Assembly: GCF_015355755.1 (NCBI RefSeq)
Contig: NZ_JACVEE010000001.1
Coordinates: 1,612,001 to 1,676,000, forward strand
Direction of reading: 5' to 3'
DNA from: Nocardia sp. XZ_19_385
GTDB lineage: Bacteria > Actinomycetota > Actinomycetes > Mycobacteriales > Mycobacteriaceae
DNA: 64,000 nucleotides
Part shown: positions 34,847 to 43,369 of the stretch, piece by piece
Layout of the letters: each line of letters begins with the position of its first letter
Position numbering within the stretch: position 1 is the stretch's first letter
Notes under the pieces: model-generated
What the model saw: the letters and a program-made list of their open reading frames with translations, nothing else
What the model was told of the DNA's origin: nothing
Database searches by the model: none
Translations under genes and position numbers: made by a program

Positions 34847-36735
34847 GGCGTGACGATGGCGAAATCCGGGTCGGGCTCGTCGAAGACACCGACCAGCTTG
34901 GCGAGGCCCGCCGGATCGCCGTCGATCGCGATATCGCCCGCCGCGACCGCGACGCCGAAGTCCGCGCCCGTCAGCAGAATTCGGATGAGGGTGGCGCGGG
35001 TCAGCGTGAAGGTGGCGTCCGGATCGGGCAGGGTGGCCCCCTCGGGCCGGTCGTAGTGGGTCAGCACGCCGTTGCCCAATTCGACGCGGTGCGTGCGGTT
35101 TTCGTCGGTGATGCGCCATTCGGTGACGACTCGCAGGTCCCAGGCCTTGGGCCCGTCGACCCGCAACGACAGCGCGTCGAAGATCTGGTCGACGGTGAGC
35201 GCGGCCAGCATGGTGGGCGAGTTGGTTTTGGTGGGCGTGCCGAAGGAGCCGTAGCGGAGTTCGTAGGCGCCGCTGAGGTAGAAGTTGCGCCAGGTGGCGT
35301 TCTCGGCGCCGTAGCCGAGCTGCTCGAACGTGCTCGCCTGCAGGTCCCGTGCGGCGCGATTGTCCGGGTCGGCGAAGATCACGTAGTTGAGCACCTGTGC
35401 GACCCAGCGATAGTCGCCCGCGTCGTAGGACTGCTGCGCTTTGCGCAGCACCTCCTCCGCGCCGCCCATGAATTCCACGTGCCGCCGGGCATTTTCGATG
35501 GGCGGGTGCTCCCACAGATGTGCCGGGTTCCCGTCGAACCAACCCATGTAGCGCTGATAGACGGCTTTCACGTTGTGACTCACCGAGCCGTAGTAACCCT
35601 TTGTATGCCAAGACTTTTCGATGGCGGGGGGCAACTGGATCCGCTCCGCGATCTCGGCGCCCACATACCCCTGGTTCAGCATTCGCAGCGTCTGATCGTG
35701 CAGGTACGCGTATAGATCTCGTTGCAGCGCAAGGTATTCCACCAGTCGATCCGCGCCCCAGGTGGGCCAGTGGTGCGAAGCGAACAGGACATCGGAGTCG
35801 CGCCCGAACATGGTGATCGCCTCGGTCAGATACTTGGCCCAGACGTGCGGGTCGCGGACCAGGGCACCACGCAGCGTCAGCAGGTTGTGCAGTGTGTGCG
35901 TAGCGTTTTCGGCCATGCACAGCGCCCGATGGTCCGGGAAGTAAAAGTTCATCTCGGCGGGCGCCTCGGTGCCCGGGGTGATCTGGAAGACCATCTTGAC
36001 GCCGTCGATGGTTTCGGTCTGCCCGGTGGTGGTGATGTCGAGGGTGGGCGGGATCAGCGTCACCGTACCGAGCGAGGTGGTCTGGCCCAGGCCCGCGCCG
36101 ACCTGCCCGAGCGGGCCGCGCGGCAGCACCGCGCCGTACATGTAGGCCGCGCGCCGCGTCATCGCGGTACCTGCGTAAATGTTCTCGGCTACAGCATGTT
36201 CCAGGAATCCGGCGGGCGCGAGCACCGGGCAGCGCCCGGCCGCCACCTCGTCGGCGGTGGTGACGCCCATGGCGCCGCCGAAATGGTCGGCATGCGAATG
36301 GGTGTAGATGAGGCCGGTCACCGGGCGATCGCCGCGATGCACCCGGTACAACGCCAGACCCGCCGCCGCGGTCTCGGCGGAGATGAGCGGATCGATGACG
36401 ACCACGCCCGTATCCCCTTCGATCAGGGTCATATTCGACAGATCCAAGCCGCGAACCTGATAGATGCCGGGGGTCACCTCATAGAGCCCCTGCTCGATCA
36501 CCAGCCCGGATTGCCGCCACAGGCTGGGATGCACCGAGGCGGGGCAGGGTTCACGCAGGAAGGCGTAGGAGTCGTTGTCCCACACCACGGTTCCGTCCGT
36601 GGCGGTGACCACGCCGGGCTCCAGTGCGGCGATGAACCCGCGCTGCGCGTCGGCGCGGTCGGCGTCATCGGAGAACGGGAGTTCGGCCGCCGCACGCTGT
36701 TGCTGCGCGACGATGAAGCTGCTCGGCTCGGTCAT
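34843..36735 (-). CDS. Alkyl/aryl sulfatase of the SdsA type (metallo-beta-lactamase fold)
   Basis: This protein of 630 residues starts at ATG 36735, with AGGAGG six bases upstream. Residues ~85-330 form the metallo-beta-lactamase domain: LIYTHSHADHFGG (Zn ligands), then a conserved ENATHTLHN and FASHHWPTWG region. A helical dimerisation domain follows (about 380-500). The C-terminal ~130 residues look like an SCP2-like lipid-binding domain (MLAALTVDQIFDALSLRVDG). SdsA-type enzymes hydrolyse alkyl sulfates such as SDS to alcohols. No signal peptide is visible, unlike Pseudomonas SdsA1, so it may be cytoplasmic or exported otherwise. Confidence 0.88.
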   Translation of the reverse strand: MTEPSSFIVAQQQRAAAELPFSDDADRADAQRGFIAALEPGVVTATDGTVVWDNDSYAFLREPCPASVHPSLWRQSGLVIEQGLYEVTPGIYQVRGLDLSNMTLIEGDTGVVVIDPLISAETAAAGLALYRVHRGDRPVTGLIYTHSHADHFGGAMGVTTADEVAAGRCPVLAPAGFLEHAVAENIYAGTAMTRRAAYMYGAVLPRGPLGQVGAGLGQTTSLGTVTLIPPTLDITTTGQTETIDGVKMVFQITPGTEAPAEMNFYFPDHRALCMAENATHTLHNLLTLRGALVRDPHVWAKYLTEAITMFGRDSDVLFASHHWPTWGADRLVEYLALQRDLYAYLHDQTLRMLNQGYVGAEIAERIQLPPAIEKSWHTKGYYGSVSHNVKAVYQRYMGWFDGNPAHLWEHPPIENARRHVEFMGGAEEVLRKAQQSYDAGDYRWVAQVLNYVIFADPDNRAARDLQASTFEQLGYGAENATWRNFYLSGAYELRYGSFGTPTKTNSPTMLAALTVDQIFDALSLRVDGPKAWDLRVVTEWRITDENRTHRVELGNGVLTHYDRPEGATLPDPDATFTLTRATLIRILLTGADFGVAVAAGDIAIDGDPAGLAKLVGVFDEPDPDFAIVTP

Positions 36736-36755
36736 CTTCATCCTCCTGGTGGTGG

Positions 36756-37067
36756 TCAGGGGCGTGGCATGGTGGCGCCGAGCGTGAGCGCGACGCAGGC
36801 TACGGCGACCACCGCGAGGGCGGTGGTCGCGACGGCGGCGCGGGCATGGCCGTGCCGGCCCTCGTGCAAGGTGCGATTGCGGACGTAACACAGAGCGGCC
36901 AGCGCCCCCATGGTGACGGCGGCGGCGAGCGGCGCGAACTGGGCCGGTCGCCAGCTGCTACCCACGGCGTGGTTGAGAAACAGTGCGGCGCAGATCATCG
37001 CGGAGACCGCGGTGCGGCGCCAGGCCAAGGCGGTGCGCTCGGCCGCCAGCCCGGGATCGCGGGTCAT
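36756..37067 (-). CDS. DUF202 membrane protein (short)
   Basis: This 103-residue protein starts at ATG 37067, overlapping the stop of the upstream YidH-like gene by four bases (ATGA). The N-terminal LAAERTALAWRRTAVS is the typical DUF202 motif. Three membrane helices follow (around residues 20-40, 48-65 and 82-100). DUF202 proteins are small inner membrane proteins of unknown activity. Two tandem DUF202 genes are common in actinobacteria and probably form a hetero-oligomer. The pair lies upstream of the sulfatase. Confidence 0.8.
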   Translation of the reverse strand: MTRDPGLAAERTALAWRRTAVSAMICAALFLNHAVGSSWRPAQFAPLAAAVTMGALAALCYVRNRTLHEGRHGHARAAVATTALAVVAVACVALTLGATMPRP

Positions 37068-37420
37068 TTGAGCAGCACCGCGATACAAGCCAGTATCGAG
37101 ATGATGGCGATGCCGCCGGACAGGATCGGCACCATCACCGTGCGCGGCAGCCGGTCCCCGCGCCGCATCGCGATACCGACCCGGCGCCAGTGTCCGTATG
37201 CGCCGACCGCCACGATGACGGCGAGCAGGATGCAGCTCACCGCGAGCGCCCGCCGGAACCCGGCGGTCTTGAACGGCTGAACCAGCGTGTGCACCGCGAC
37301 ACCACCCGCGAGCAGACCGAGGGAGGTGCGCATCCAGGCCAGGAAGGTGCGTTCGTTGGCGAGGTCGAAGCGGTAGTCGAGCTGTGTTTCGCCCGCTGGT
37401 GCCTGCGACTCGGGGTTCAC
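37064..37420 (-). CDS. YidH-like DUF202 membrane protein
   Basis: This 118-residue protein has the DUF202 signature YRFDLANERTFLAWMRTSLGLLAGG at about residues 16-40 and three predicted membrane helices (about 32-50, 58-75, 95-116). It resembles E. coli YidH in size and motif. Its coupling with the shorter DUF202 gene suggests they form one complex. Function unknown. The stop overlaps the next gene by ATGA. Confidence 0.85.
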   Translation of the reverse strand: MNPESQAPAGETQLDYRFDLANERTFLAWMRTSLGLLAGGVAVHTLVQPFKTAGFRRALAVSCILLAVIVAVGAYGHWRRVGIAMRRGDRLPRTVMVPILSGGIAIISILACIAVLLK

Positions 37421-37490
37421 CTCACCTCTCCAATCCGGCCGGGGATTTCACCCTAACGTCCGGAAGGCGCAAAGCCCGTGACCCCGGGGA

Positions 37491-38234
37491 TCACACCGGA
37501 GTGGCGTCCTGGAAGGTCATCCGCAGCCGGGCGATCGTCGAGCTCATCGAGGCGCGCTTCGGCAGCCCGAGCCCGGCCAGTTCACGCGCCCACGGGTGCT
37601 CGCCGAGGACGAGATCCGCGCCGCCCACCCGGGCGTGCATGCCCTCCGGCTCCATCTCCCACTGGGTGCAGCGGGTGACGCCGTCGATGTGGGAGTAGGC
37701 GTCGAAGGAGGCGCCCGCGCCGCGCCTGGCCGGTGTGGCGAAACCGGGGCGGACCGTCAGGTCGACCACCAGCTCACCGTTGTGGTGCAGCACGCCGTGC
37801 CGGTTGACGCCCTCGTAATCCATGCGGAAGTCGGCGATCTCCTTGGGGAAGCCCCAGATTCCGCGGCCGGCGGCGAGGGTGAACTCGCCGTCGACGGGCA
37901 GTCGATGGATGAAGACGCCCGCCTTGCCGCCGGCCAGCGCGCGCACGTCGGCGAGGGCGCCGGTGGCCGTGGCGGTGTGGTGGCGGACCGAGAACGAGAC
38001 CCCGAACTCGTGGTAGGGCCCGAGGTCGCCGTCGACGTACTGGACGAAAACGAGCGTGCACAGCGCCCGGTTGCCGGGCACCCGAATGACTTGCAGCCCC
38101 GAGTAATCGATGGCGCGCTGTGCCGGATCGGCGGGGACCAGGTAGGACGCCATGAAGGCGCGGGCCTGCCGGATCCGGACCGGCATCTGGATCTCTTTGC
38201 CGAGCACGTTGTGCACGGCGCCTGCGTCGTTCAC
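37491..38234 (-). CDS. Acetoacetate decarboxylase-like protein
   Basis: This protein of 247 residues starts at GTG 38234, four bases after GGGAGG. The family marker is GRGIWGFPKEIADF near residue 125, where Lys would be the Schiff-base residue of acetoacetate decarboxylase. EFGVSFSVRHH and GVFIHRLPVDGEFTLAAGR are conserved-type strands before it. Many actinobacterial members are not true decarboxylases and the substrate is unknown. It is a single gene between the DUF202 pair and xerC. Confidence 0.75.
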   Translation of the reverse strand: MNDAGAVHNVLGKEIQMPVRIRQARAFMASYLVPADPAQRAIDYSGLQVIRVPGNRALCTLVFVQYVDGDLGPYHEFGVSFSVRHHTATATGALADVRALAGGKAGVFIHRLPVDGEFTLAAGRGIWGFPKEIADFRMDYEGVNRHGVLHHNGELVVDLTVRPGFATPARRGAGASFDAYSHIDGVTRCTQWEMEPEGMHARVGGADLVLGEHPWARELAGLGLPKRASMSSTIARLRMTFQDATPV

Positions 38235-38310
38235 GAAGCCTCCCAAACTAGAACTCGTTTCAGAATAGGGTGCTACGGCGCTCCGGCAAAGGCTTTGCGG
38301 CCGACCGTGC

Positions 38311-39234
38311 TCAAGCGCGCGGATGTGCCTGGTCGTGCACCTTCTTCAGGCGTTCGATCGACACGTGGGTGTAGATCTGGGTGGTCGCCATGCTGGCGTG
38401 CCCCAGGAGTTCCTGAACCACGCGCAAGTCGGCCCCGCCTTCGAGAAGGTGGGTGGCGGCACTGTGCCGCAAGCCGTGCGGGCCCATGTCCGGCGCGCCC
38501 GGGATCGCCGAAATCACTTCGTGCACAACATCTCTGGCTTGGCGCTGATCGAGCCTGCGCCCGCGTCGGCCGAGCAGCAGCGCACGCCCGGACTCGGGAT
38601 TCGCCAGGGCGGGCCTGCCGTAGCGCAACCATCGTTCGATGGCCTGGTCGGCGGGGCCGCCGAACGGAGCCGACCGCTCCTTGTTGCCCTTGCCCAGTAC
38701 CCGGATCAGGCGCCGCTCGCGGTCGATGTCGTCGAGATCCAGACCGCACAGTTCGCTCACCCGGATACCGGTGGCGTAAAGCAGCTCCACGATCAACCGA
38801 TCCCGCAACGCCATCGGGTCGCGCTGCGCCGCACCCGATTCCGCCGCTTCCATCGCCTCCACAGCCTGCTGCCGGCCCAGCACGGCGGGCAGCGTGCGCT
38901 GTGCCTTGGGCGAGCCGAGCCGCAATCCCGGATCGACGGCGAGATGCCCATTCTTGGTCAGCCACGCCGTGAACGTCCGAGCCGACGACGCCCGGCGCGC
39001 CATGGTGCTTCGCGCCGCTCCCTTCGCCGACTGCGCGGACAGCCAGGATCGCAGCAGCGCCAAATCCAGTTCCCGCACAGCCGAATCCGCCGCCCGCTCG
39101 CACAGGTGGGCAAACAGCGACCGGGCGTCACCGAGGTAGGCCCGCACGGTATGCGCCGACCGGTTCTGCCCGAGCCGCAGATACCGCTGATACTCGGCCA
39201 GCAGGGCTTCCAGATCCTCAGGCAGGTCTTCCAT
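38311..39234 (-). CDS. xerC: Tyrosine recombinase XerC
   Basis: XerC works with XerD at dif to resolve chromosome dimers. The 307-residue protein has a SAM-like N-terminal DNA-binding domain (about 5-95) and the catalytic domain. Catalytic residues visible in order: Arg in ATGIRVSEL, Lys in [10 protein letters not shown], His-x-x-Arg in [13 protein letters not shown], His in [10 protein letters not shown] and Tyr in TQIYTHV. ATG 39234 was chosen because the family begins close to [18 protein letters not shown]. Its location near dprA matches mycobacterial order (Rv2894c), so it is the chromosomal XerC and not the element integrase. Confidence 0.93.
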   Translation of the reverse strand: MEDLPEDLEALLAEYQRYLRLGQNRSAHTVRAYLGDARSLFAHLCERAADSAVRELDLALLRSWLSAQSAKGAARSTMARRASSARTFTAWLTKNGHLAVDPGLRLGSPKAQRTLPAVLGRQQAVEAMEAAESGAAQRDPMALRDRLIVELLYATGIRVSELCGLDLDDIDRERRLIRVLGKGNKERSAPFGGPADQAIERWLRYGRPALANPESGRALLLGRRGRRLDQRQARDVVHEVISAIPGAPDMGPHGLRHSAATHLLEGGADLRVVQELLGHASMATTQIYTHVSIERLKKVHDQAHPRA

Positions 39235-39299
39235 ATGGACCACCGTCGCGCGCACACCCTTTCGTTGGCAAGTCCCCGCGCCGTGCCCGGACGCTCCGA

Positions 39300-39710
39300 T
39301 CACATAGGGGCCCCGAGCAGCTCGGCTATGCGCACCGCCTCCGCAGTGCGCAGCCGAAACTCCACCCGCCCGGACCGTCCCTCGTGAAAGTCGCCCGCCT
39401 CGAACCCGAAGCACACCTCGTCCGACCCGTGCACCGTCACCTCGAGCCCGGCCAACTTCGCACCGCGCGTCACATCGAGCACCGACCGCCCCTGCGCCCA
39501 CACCACCAGCCGCTGCTCCGTCACCGCGATCGCACCGCTCACGGTTTCCTTGCTCCACGATGTATAGCGCCACGGCGCCCGGTAATCGCGCAGCGTCAAC
39601 GTCCCCACCAGCTCTTCTGCCGCCACCCGCACACCTTCGGCCTCGAGCTCGGACCGAAGTTGCTCCGGCAATCGTCCCGCCCGTCGCCGGGCCCACCCGA
39701 ACGGATTCAC
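39300..39710 (-). CDS. Conserved hypothetical protein
   Basis: This 136-residue protein starts [27 protein letters not shown]. It has alternating strands such as [26 protein letters not shown] and [19 protein letters not shown]. The pattern of strands with a final helix suggests a PH-like (GRAM/bPH) fold, which is inference from pattern only. It has no signal peptide or membrane helix. It lies 66 bases upstream of xerC on the same strand. Function unknown. Confidence 0.65.
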   Translation of the reverse strand: MNPFGWARRRAGRLPEQLRSELEAEGVRVAAEELVGTLTLRDYRAPWRYTSWSKETVSGAIAVTEQRLVVWAQGRSVLDVTRGAKLAGLEVTVHGSDEVCFGFEAGDFHEGRSGRVEFRLRTAEAVRIAELLGAPM

Positions 39711-40041
39711 CTGCCGAATTCTACTGCGCTACATCCGAAATCAGAGGTTATGCGGTGCAGCGATCGGTCTCGGGGCGGATCAGCGATTGACATCATTTTG
39801 GCCCAAGGCAGAGCTCCCTTCTGGTCATTGAGCGTCGGAGGTGGCCGCCGACTCGAGGCCCTCCCCCGATGCCAAGGGTGCGGTGGCGGGCGATCGGAGG
39901 CCCCGCCTCGACGCACCACACGTGGGAACGCGCCAGCGAAGGGTGAGGTCGCGGGGCGATCGGAGGCCCCCGCTTCGACGCACCAGACGGTGGGAACGCG
40001 CCAGCGGCGGAGGCCGACATCAGTGGTTCCGATCGACCCTC
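39711..40041. other. Intergenic region between dprA and the hypothetical gene
   Basis: About 330 bases without a supported gene. The right half holds a 66-bp direct repeat (39874-40006). The left half (39711-39870) has no clear structure, apart from a few AT-richer bases around 39715-39800 that might include the promoter of the hypothetical gene at 39710. Confidence 0.45.
39874..40006. repeat. Two tandem ~66-bp direct repeats
   Basis: Unit 1 (39874-39938) and unit 2 (39939-40006) share AAGGGTG, GGGCGATCGGAGGCCCC, TCGACGCACCA and TGGGAACGCGCCAGCG in the same order. They differ by three one-base insertions and a few substitutions. The units abut directly, so there is no spacer. The function is unknown. 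Confidence 0.8.
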
Positions 40042-41403
40042 CTACCGTGCGTTCTTGTTGCGGGTGGAGGCGAGCCGGTACCAACCGCGTTCGCCGACAC
40101 CGACAAGCTCGGCCAACTCCAGTGCGGCCAGCGCTGCACGCACGATGGGCAGCGGCAGATCGGTGCGACTGGCCAGTTCGACAGGCTGTCGGGACCCGCG
40201 CTTCGGGAGTGCGCCGAAGACGGTGGCCTCGTCACCGGTCAGCGCGTCCGCCGACCCCGTGGCAGTGCCCGCAGTGCCCGGCAGCGACAACCGCAGCGGA
40301 CCGGCTTCGTCGATCACCTCCTCCGCTCGGGTGACGAGTAGTGCTTCCCCGTCCCGGATCATGTGGTGGCAGCCGACCGACGACGCCGAGTTGACCGACC
40401 CGGGGACCGCTAGAGCCGGACGCCCGATGCGGCGTGCCCATTTCACGGTGTTGCGTGCACCGCTGCGCAGCCCGGCCTCCACCACCAGCACCCCGTCCGC
40501 CAGCGCGGCGATCAGCCGATTGCGAGCGAGGAACTGATGCTTGCGCGCGGAAGTGCCTGGCGCGTACTCGCTGACGACCAGTCCGATGTCGGCGATTTCG
40601 GCGAGCAGCCGATCGTGGTCGACCGGATACGGGCGATCCACGCCGCACGCGAGCACGGCGATGGTCGGAGCACCGCTGGCCAGTGCCGCACGATGCGCCA
40701 TCGCATCGATGCCGTACGCCGCACCGGAAACAATCGTCCACCCCTCTACCGCAAGATCACTCACGATGTCCCGGGTCACCTGGTGGCCGTACGACGTGCT
40801 GCAGCGCGCCCCCACCACCGCCAGCGCACGCTCGCTGGCATCGAGCAGGGACCGCGGGCCCCGCACCCACAACACCAAGGGCACAGCCCCGTCTTGATCA
40901 CGGCCCGTTTGCAACTGCGTGAGGCCCAACATCCGCCAAGCCGGCCATTCCGGATCGTCGGGCGTCACCACCCGCCCACCGAGTCGCTCGACGATTTCCA
41001 GATCCTTTTCCGCGCAATCCATTCCACGTCGCCGCTCCGTCGGGCCACGCAGCGACTCCGGCAATGCGCATTCCCGCACCGCCCGCGCCGCCTCCACCAC
41101 CCCAACCGACTCGATCAGCGACGACAACGCCGCACACGGCCCTTCGACCACCCGCGACAGGTAAACCCACGCCAAGCGCCGCTCGTCATCCGCCGCCGAT
41201 GGCCACCCGCTGCTCGAACCCGGCACCGCAGCACTGGGATCCAGCGATCGGCCCGAGCAACCGACCAGACCGGACGGCCCGGCGTCCAGCTCGATCATGC
41301 GAGCCCCGCTGCCAGCCGCGCGGGCCAGCCACGCCCCGTGCACTGGCTGCCCAGCCTCTTGCGCCATCGCGCCTGGCCCAGCCTGCTCCCCCACCTCGCT
41401 CAT
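40042..41403 (-). CDS. dprA: DNA processing protein DprA with N-terminal extension
   Basis: DprA binds incoming single-stranded DNA and loads RecA during transformation. The Rossmann-like domain has VVGARCSTSYGHQVTRDI, SGAAYGIDAMAHRAAL, LACGVDRPYPVDHDRLLAEI and FLARNRLIAALADGVLVVEAG, all conserved. A C-terminal winged helix follows (TGDEATVFGALPKRGS and further). The start at ATG 41403 has GAGG seven bases upstream. That gives 453 residues, with an extra ~70 residues before the usual beginning at RRLAWVYLSRV. That extension is Gly/Ala-rich and probably disordered, or the true start is later. The gene is separated from comM by a repeat-filled spacer. Confidence 0.9.
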   Translation of the reverse strand: MSEVGEQAGPGAMAQEAGQPVHGAWLARAAGSGARMIELDAGPSGLVGCSGRSLDPSAAVPGSSSGWPSAADDERRLAWVYLSRVVEGPCAALSSLIESVGVVEAARAVRECALPESLRGPTERRRGMDCAEKDLEIVERLGGRVVTPDDPEWPAWRMLGLTQLQTGRDQDGAVPLVLWVRGPRSLLDASERALAVVGARCSTSYGHQVTRDIVSDLAVEGWTIVSGAAYGIDAMAHRAALASGAPTIAVLACGVDRPYPVDHDRLLAEIADIGLVVSEYAPGTSARKHQFLARNRLIAALADGVLVVEAGLRSGARNTVKWARRIGRPALAVPGSVNSASSVGCHHMIRDGEALLVTRAEEVIDEAGPLRLSLPGTAGTATGSADALTGDEATVFGALPKRGSRQPVELASRTDLPLPIVRAALAALELAELVGVGERGWYRLASTRNKNAR

Positions 41404-41860
41404 GTCTGCGCCTCGCCAGCGCTGAGGATCTGACGTGCACGACCCAAACTTCGATCGCGATCATCCCCTGCTCGATCACCTCGCTGCCGGGAGACCGGTA
41501 CACGACCCAAACTTCGATCGCCATCGTCACTTGCTCGATCACCTCGCTGCGGGGAGACCAGTGCACGACCCAAACTTCGATCGCGATCATCCTGTGCTCG
41601 CTCGCCTCGCTGCCGGAAGACCTGCGTCATCGTCGCTACCTGGGTGCTGTGGGCCGACGCCTGCGAGGGGCACACGATTCGATCGCATCGTCCGCTCACT
41701 GCGCACCCCGCTGCCTGAAATTCAGTGCCAGCATGACGTCCTGGGCGCTCGGCATATCCGCCCCGCGCAAGTCGGAGATAAGTCCCGGCGGCACGGATGG
41801 CGCGGTCGGCGCCGCGTGCCGAAGCCCGTGAGGGGCACACGATTCGATCGCATCGTCCAC
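41404..41860. other. Repeat-filled spacer between comM and dprA
   Basis: In mycobacteria comM and dprA are adjacent. Here 457 bases separate them, almost wholly made of a 63-bp triplet (41438-41626) and a duplicated copy of the comM 3' end (from 41671). Open frames run through both strands because 63 bases keeps any frame; these frames are probably not genes. Confidence 0.7.
41438..41626. repeat. Three tandem 63-bp repeats
   Basis: CACGACCCAAACTTCGATCG starts at 41438, 41501 and 41564, exactly 63 bases apart. Each is followed by CATC, TGCTCG and CCTCGCTGC at matching positions. Units 1 and 2 differ in a few positions; unit 3 is diverged near its end. The period is 21 codons. No unique spacers are present. 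Confidence 0.9.
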
Positions 41861-41995
41861 TCACTGCGCACCCCGCTGCCTGAAATTCAGTGCCAGCATG
41901 ACGTCCTGGGCGCTCGGCATGTCCGCGCCGCGCAAGTCGGAGATGGTCCAGGCGACACGGATGGCGCGGTCGGCGCCGCGGGCCGACATCCGGCC
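41671..41995. repeat. 165-bp tandem duplication of the comM 3' end
   Basis: CACACGATTCGATCG occurs at 41671 and 41836. From there the two copies run nearly identically through the comM stop and its last ~29 codons to CAAGTCGGAGAT, then diverge by short gaps up to about 41830 and 41995. The outer copy (41671-41835) still encodes ISDLRGADMPSAQDVML and ALNFRQRGAQ followed by a stop. It is detached from the gene, so it is a partial pseudogene copy. Confidence 0.9.
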
Positions 41996-43369
41996 CATGC
42001 GCAGGGCTGTTTCGACCGGGTCGATGGACTCGCGGGGCAAGCGGAACCGTTGGCGCAGCACGTGTCCTGGTACTTCGGCGTTGGTGGTCCAGCCGTCGTC
42101 CTGCCAGCGGGCCGCGGCGGCTTGGCGGGCGGCGGCGACCCGGGCGCGCACTACCGCACTGGGCTCGGCCTTGTCCGAGCTGAAGCTCGCACCCGAGTGG
42201 GCGCGCATCTGTACCCAGATATCGATGCGATCGATCAGTGGACCGGACAGCTTGCCCAGATAGCGGCGGCGAGCCATCGGCGCGCAGATGCAGTCGACAT
42301 CGCGGGCGGGCGCGCAGGGGCAAGGATTCGCGGCGAGCACCAACTGGAATCGGGCCGGGTACCTTGCCACGCCGTCGCGCCGCGCGATTCGAATCTCGCC
42401 TTCCTCCAAGGGGGTTCGCAGGGCCTCGAGAACCTTGGTGCCGATCTCGGCGCATTCGTCGAGGAATAGCACGCCCCGATGCGCACAACTCACCGCACCG
42501 GGGCGGGCCGAGCCGGAACCACCGCCGACCATGGCCGCCGCGGATGTCGAGTGATGCGGCGCGACGAACGGTGGCATGGTGATCAGCGGCTGGTCGCCGG
42601 AGAGCAGGCCGGCCATCGAATGGATGGCCGTCACCTCCAGCGCCTCGGCTTCCGACAGCGGCGGCAGCAAGCCCGGAAGTCGTTGTGCCAGCATTGTTTT
42701 GCCGATTCCTGGCGGGCCGGTGAGGAGCAGGTGGTGACCACCCGCCGCGGCCACCTCCAGCGCCCAGCGCGCTTCCTCTTGGCCGGCAACCTCGCTCAGA
42801 TCGCCGCCGACCGGCATAGCGGACGGCAGATCACCGTTCGGCTCGATCAACGTGCCCTCGCCGCGCAACCAGGCGACCATCGCACGCAGGCTGGTCGCGC
42901 CGAGGACTTCGATGCCGTCGACCAAACCGGCTTCGGCCAGTGCGGGTTCGGGCACCACCACCGTGGGCCAGCCCGCATTGCGGGCTGCGATCACCGCGGG
43001 CAGGATGCCGCGAACCCGTCGCAGCCGCCCGTCCAGCGCGAGCTCACCCAGGACCACCGTCTTGGCCAGCCGCTCGGACGGAACAGCGCCTGCCGCGTCC
43101 AGAACCGATACTGCGAGGGCGAGGTCGTAGACGCTGCCGACTTTCGGGAGCGTCGCCGGTGACAAGGCCAGGATGACGCGCCCATCCGGCCACTTCTCCC
43201 CCGAGTTCGCGACCGCCGAGCGGACTCGATTCCGGGATTCCTGCAAAGCGGTGTCGGGCAAGCCGACCAGATGCACCGAGGGCAGGCCCTGGCCGATGTC
43301 GGCTTCGATTTCGACGAGCTGGCCGTCTACTCCGGTGACCGCGACGGAGTGTGCGCGTCCGAGGGCCAT
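41861..43369 (-). CDS. comM: ComM/YifB-type Mg-chelatase-like AAA+ helicase
   Basis: ComM is a branch-migration helicase that promotes integration of heterologous DNA in natural transformation. This protein has 502 residues. The N-terminal Lon-like domain is at about 1-150 (IEADIGQGLPSVHLVGLPD). The AAA+ domain has Walker A LLLTGPPGIGKT near residue 213 and Walker B GVLFLDECAEI near residue 293. A Cys cluster NPCPCAPARDVDCICAPM follows near residue 345, a likely metal site. The C-terminal Mg-chelatase domain includes GPLIDRIDIWVQM and MSARGADRAIRVAWTISDL. ATG 43369 overlaps the yraN stop by one base. The 3' end is duplicated downstream. Confidence 0.93.
   Translation of the reverse strand: MALGRAHSVAVTGVDGQLVEIEADIGQGLPSVHLVGLPDTALQESRNRVRSAVANSGEKWPDGRVILALSPATLPKVGSVYDLALAVSVLDAAGAVPSERLAKTVVLGELALDGRLRRVRGILPAVIAARNAGWPTVVVPEPALAEAGLVDGIEVLGATSLRAMVAWLRGEGTLIEPNGDLPSAMPVGGDLSEVAGQEEARWALEVAAAGGHHLLLTGPPGIGKTMLAQRLPGLLPPLSEAEALEVTAIHSMAGLLSGDQPLITMPPFVAPHHSTSAAAMVGGGSGSARPGAVSCAHRGVLFLDECAEIGTKVLEALRTPLEEGEIRIARRDGVARYPARFQLVLAANPCPCAPARDVDCICAPMARRRYLGKLSGPLIDRIDIWVQMRAHSGASFSSDKAEPSAVVRARVAAARQAAAARWQDDGWTTNAEVPGHVLRQRFRLPRESIDPVETALRMGRMSARGADRAIRVAWTISDLRGADMPSAQDVMLALNFRQRGAQ

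Noticed and set aside
35056..36888. Long plus-strand frames opposite the alkyl sulfatase
   Set aside because: They are antisense to a gene with complete MBL-fold motifs and have no recognisable product.
41438..41626. 63-bp repeats as a CRISPR array
   Set aside because: The units abut with no unique spacers, they have no leader, and no cas genes are near.
41435..42469. Long plus-strand frame through the repeats and opposite comM
   Set aside because: Most of it is antisense to the conserved comM coding region, and the first part is the 63-bp repeat, which keeps any frame open.
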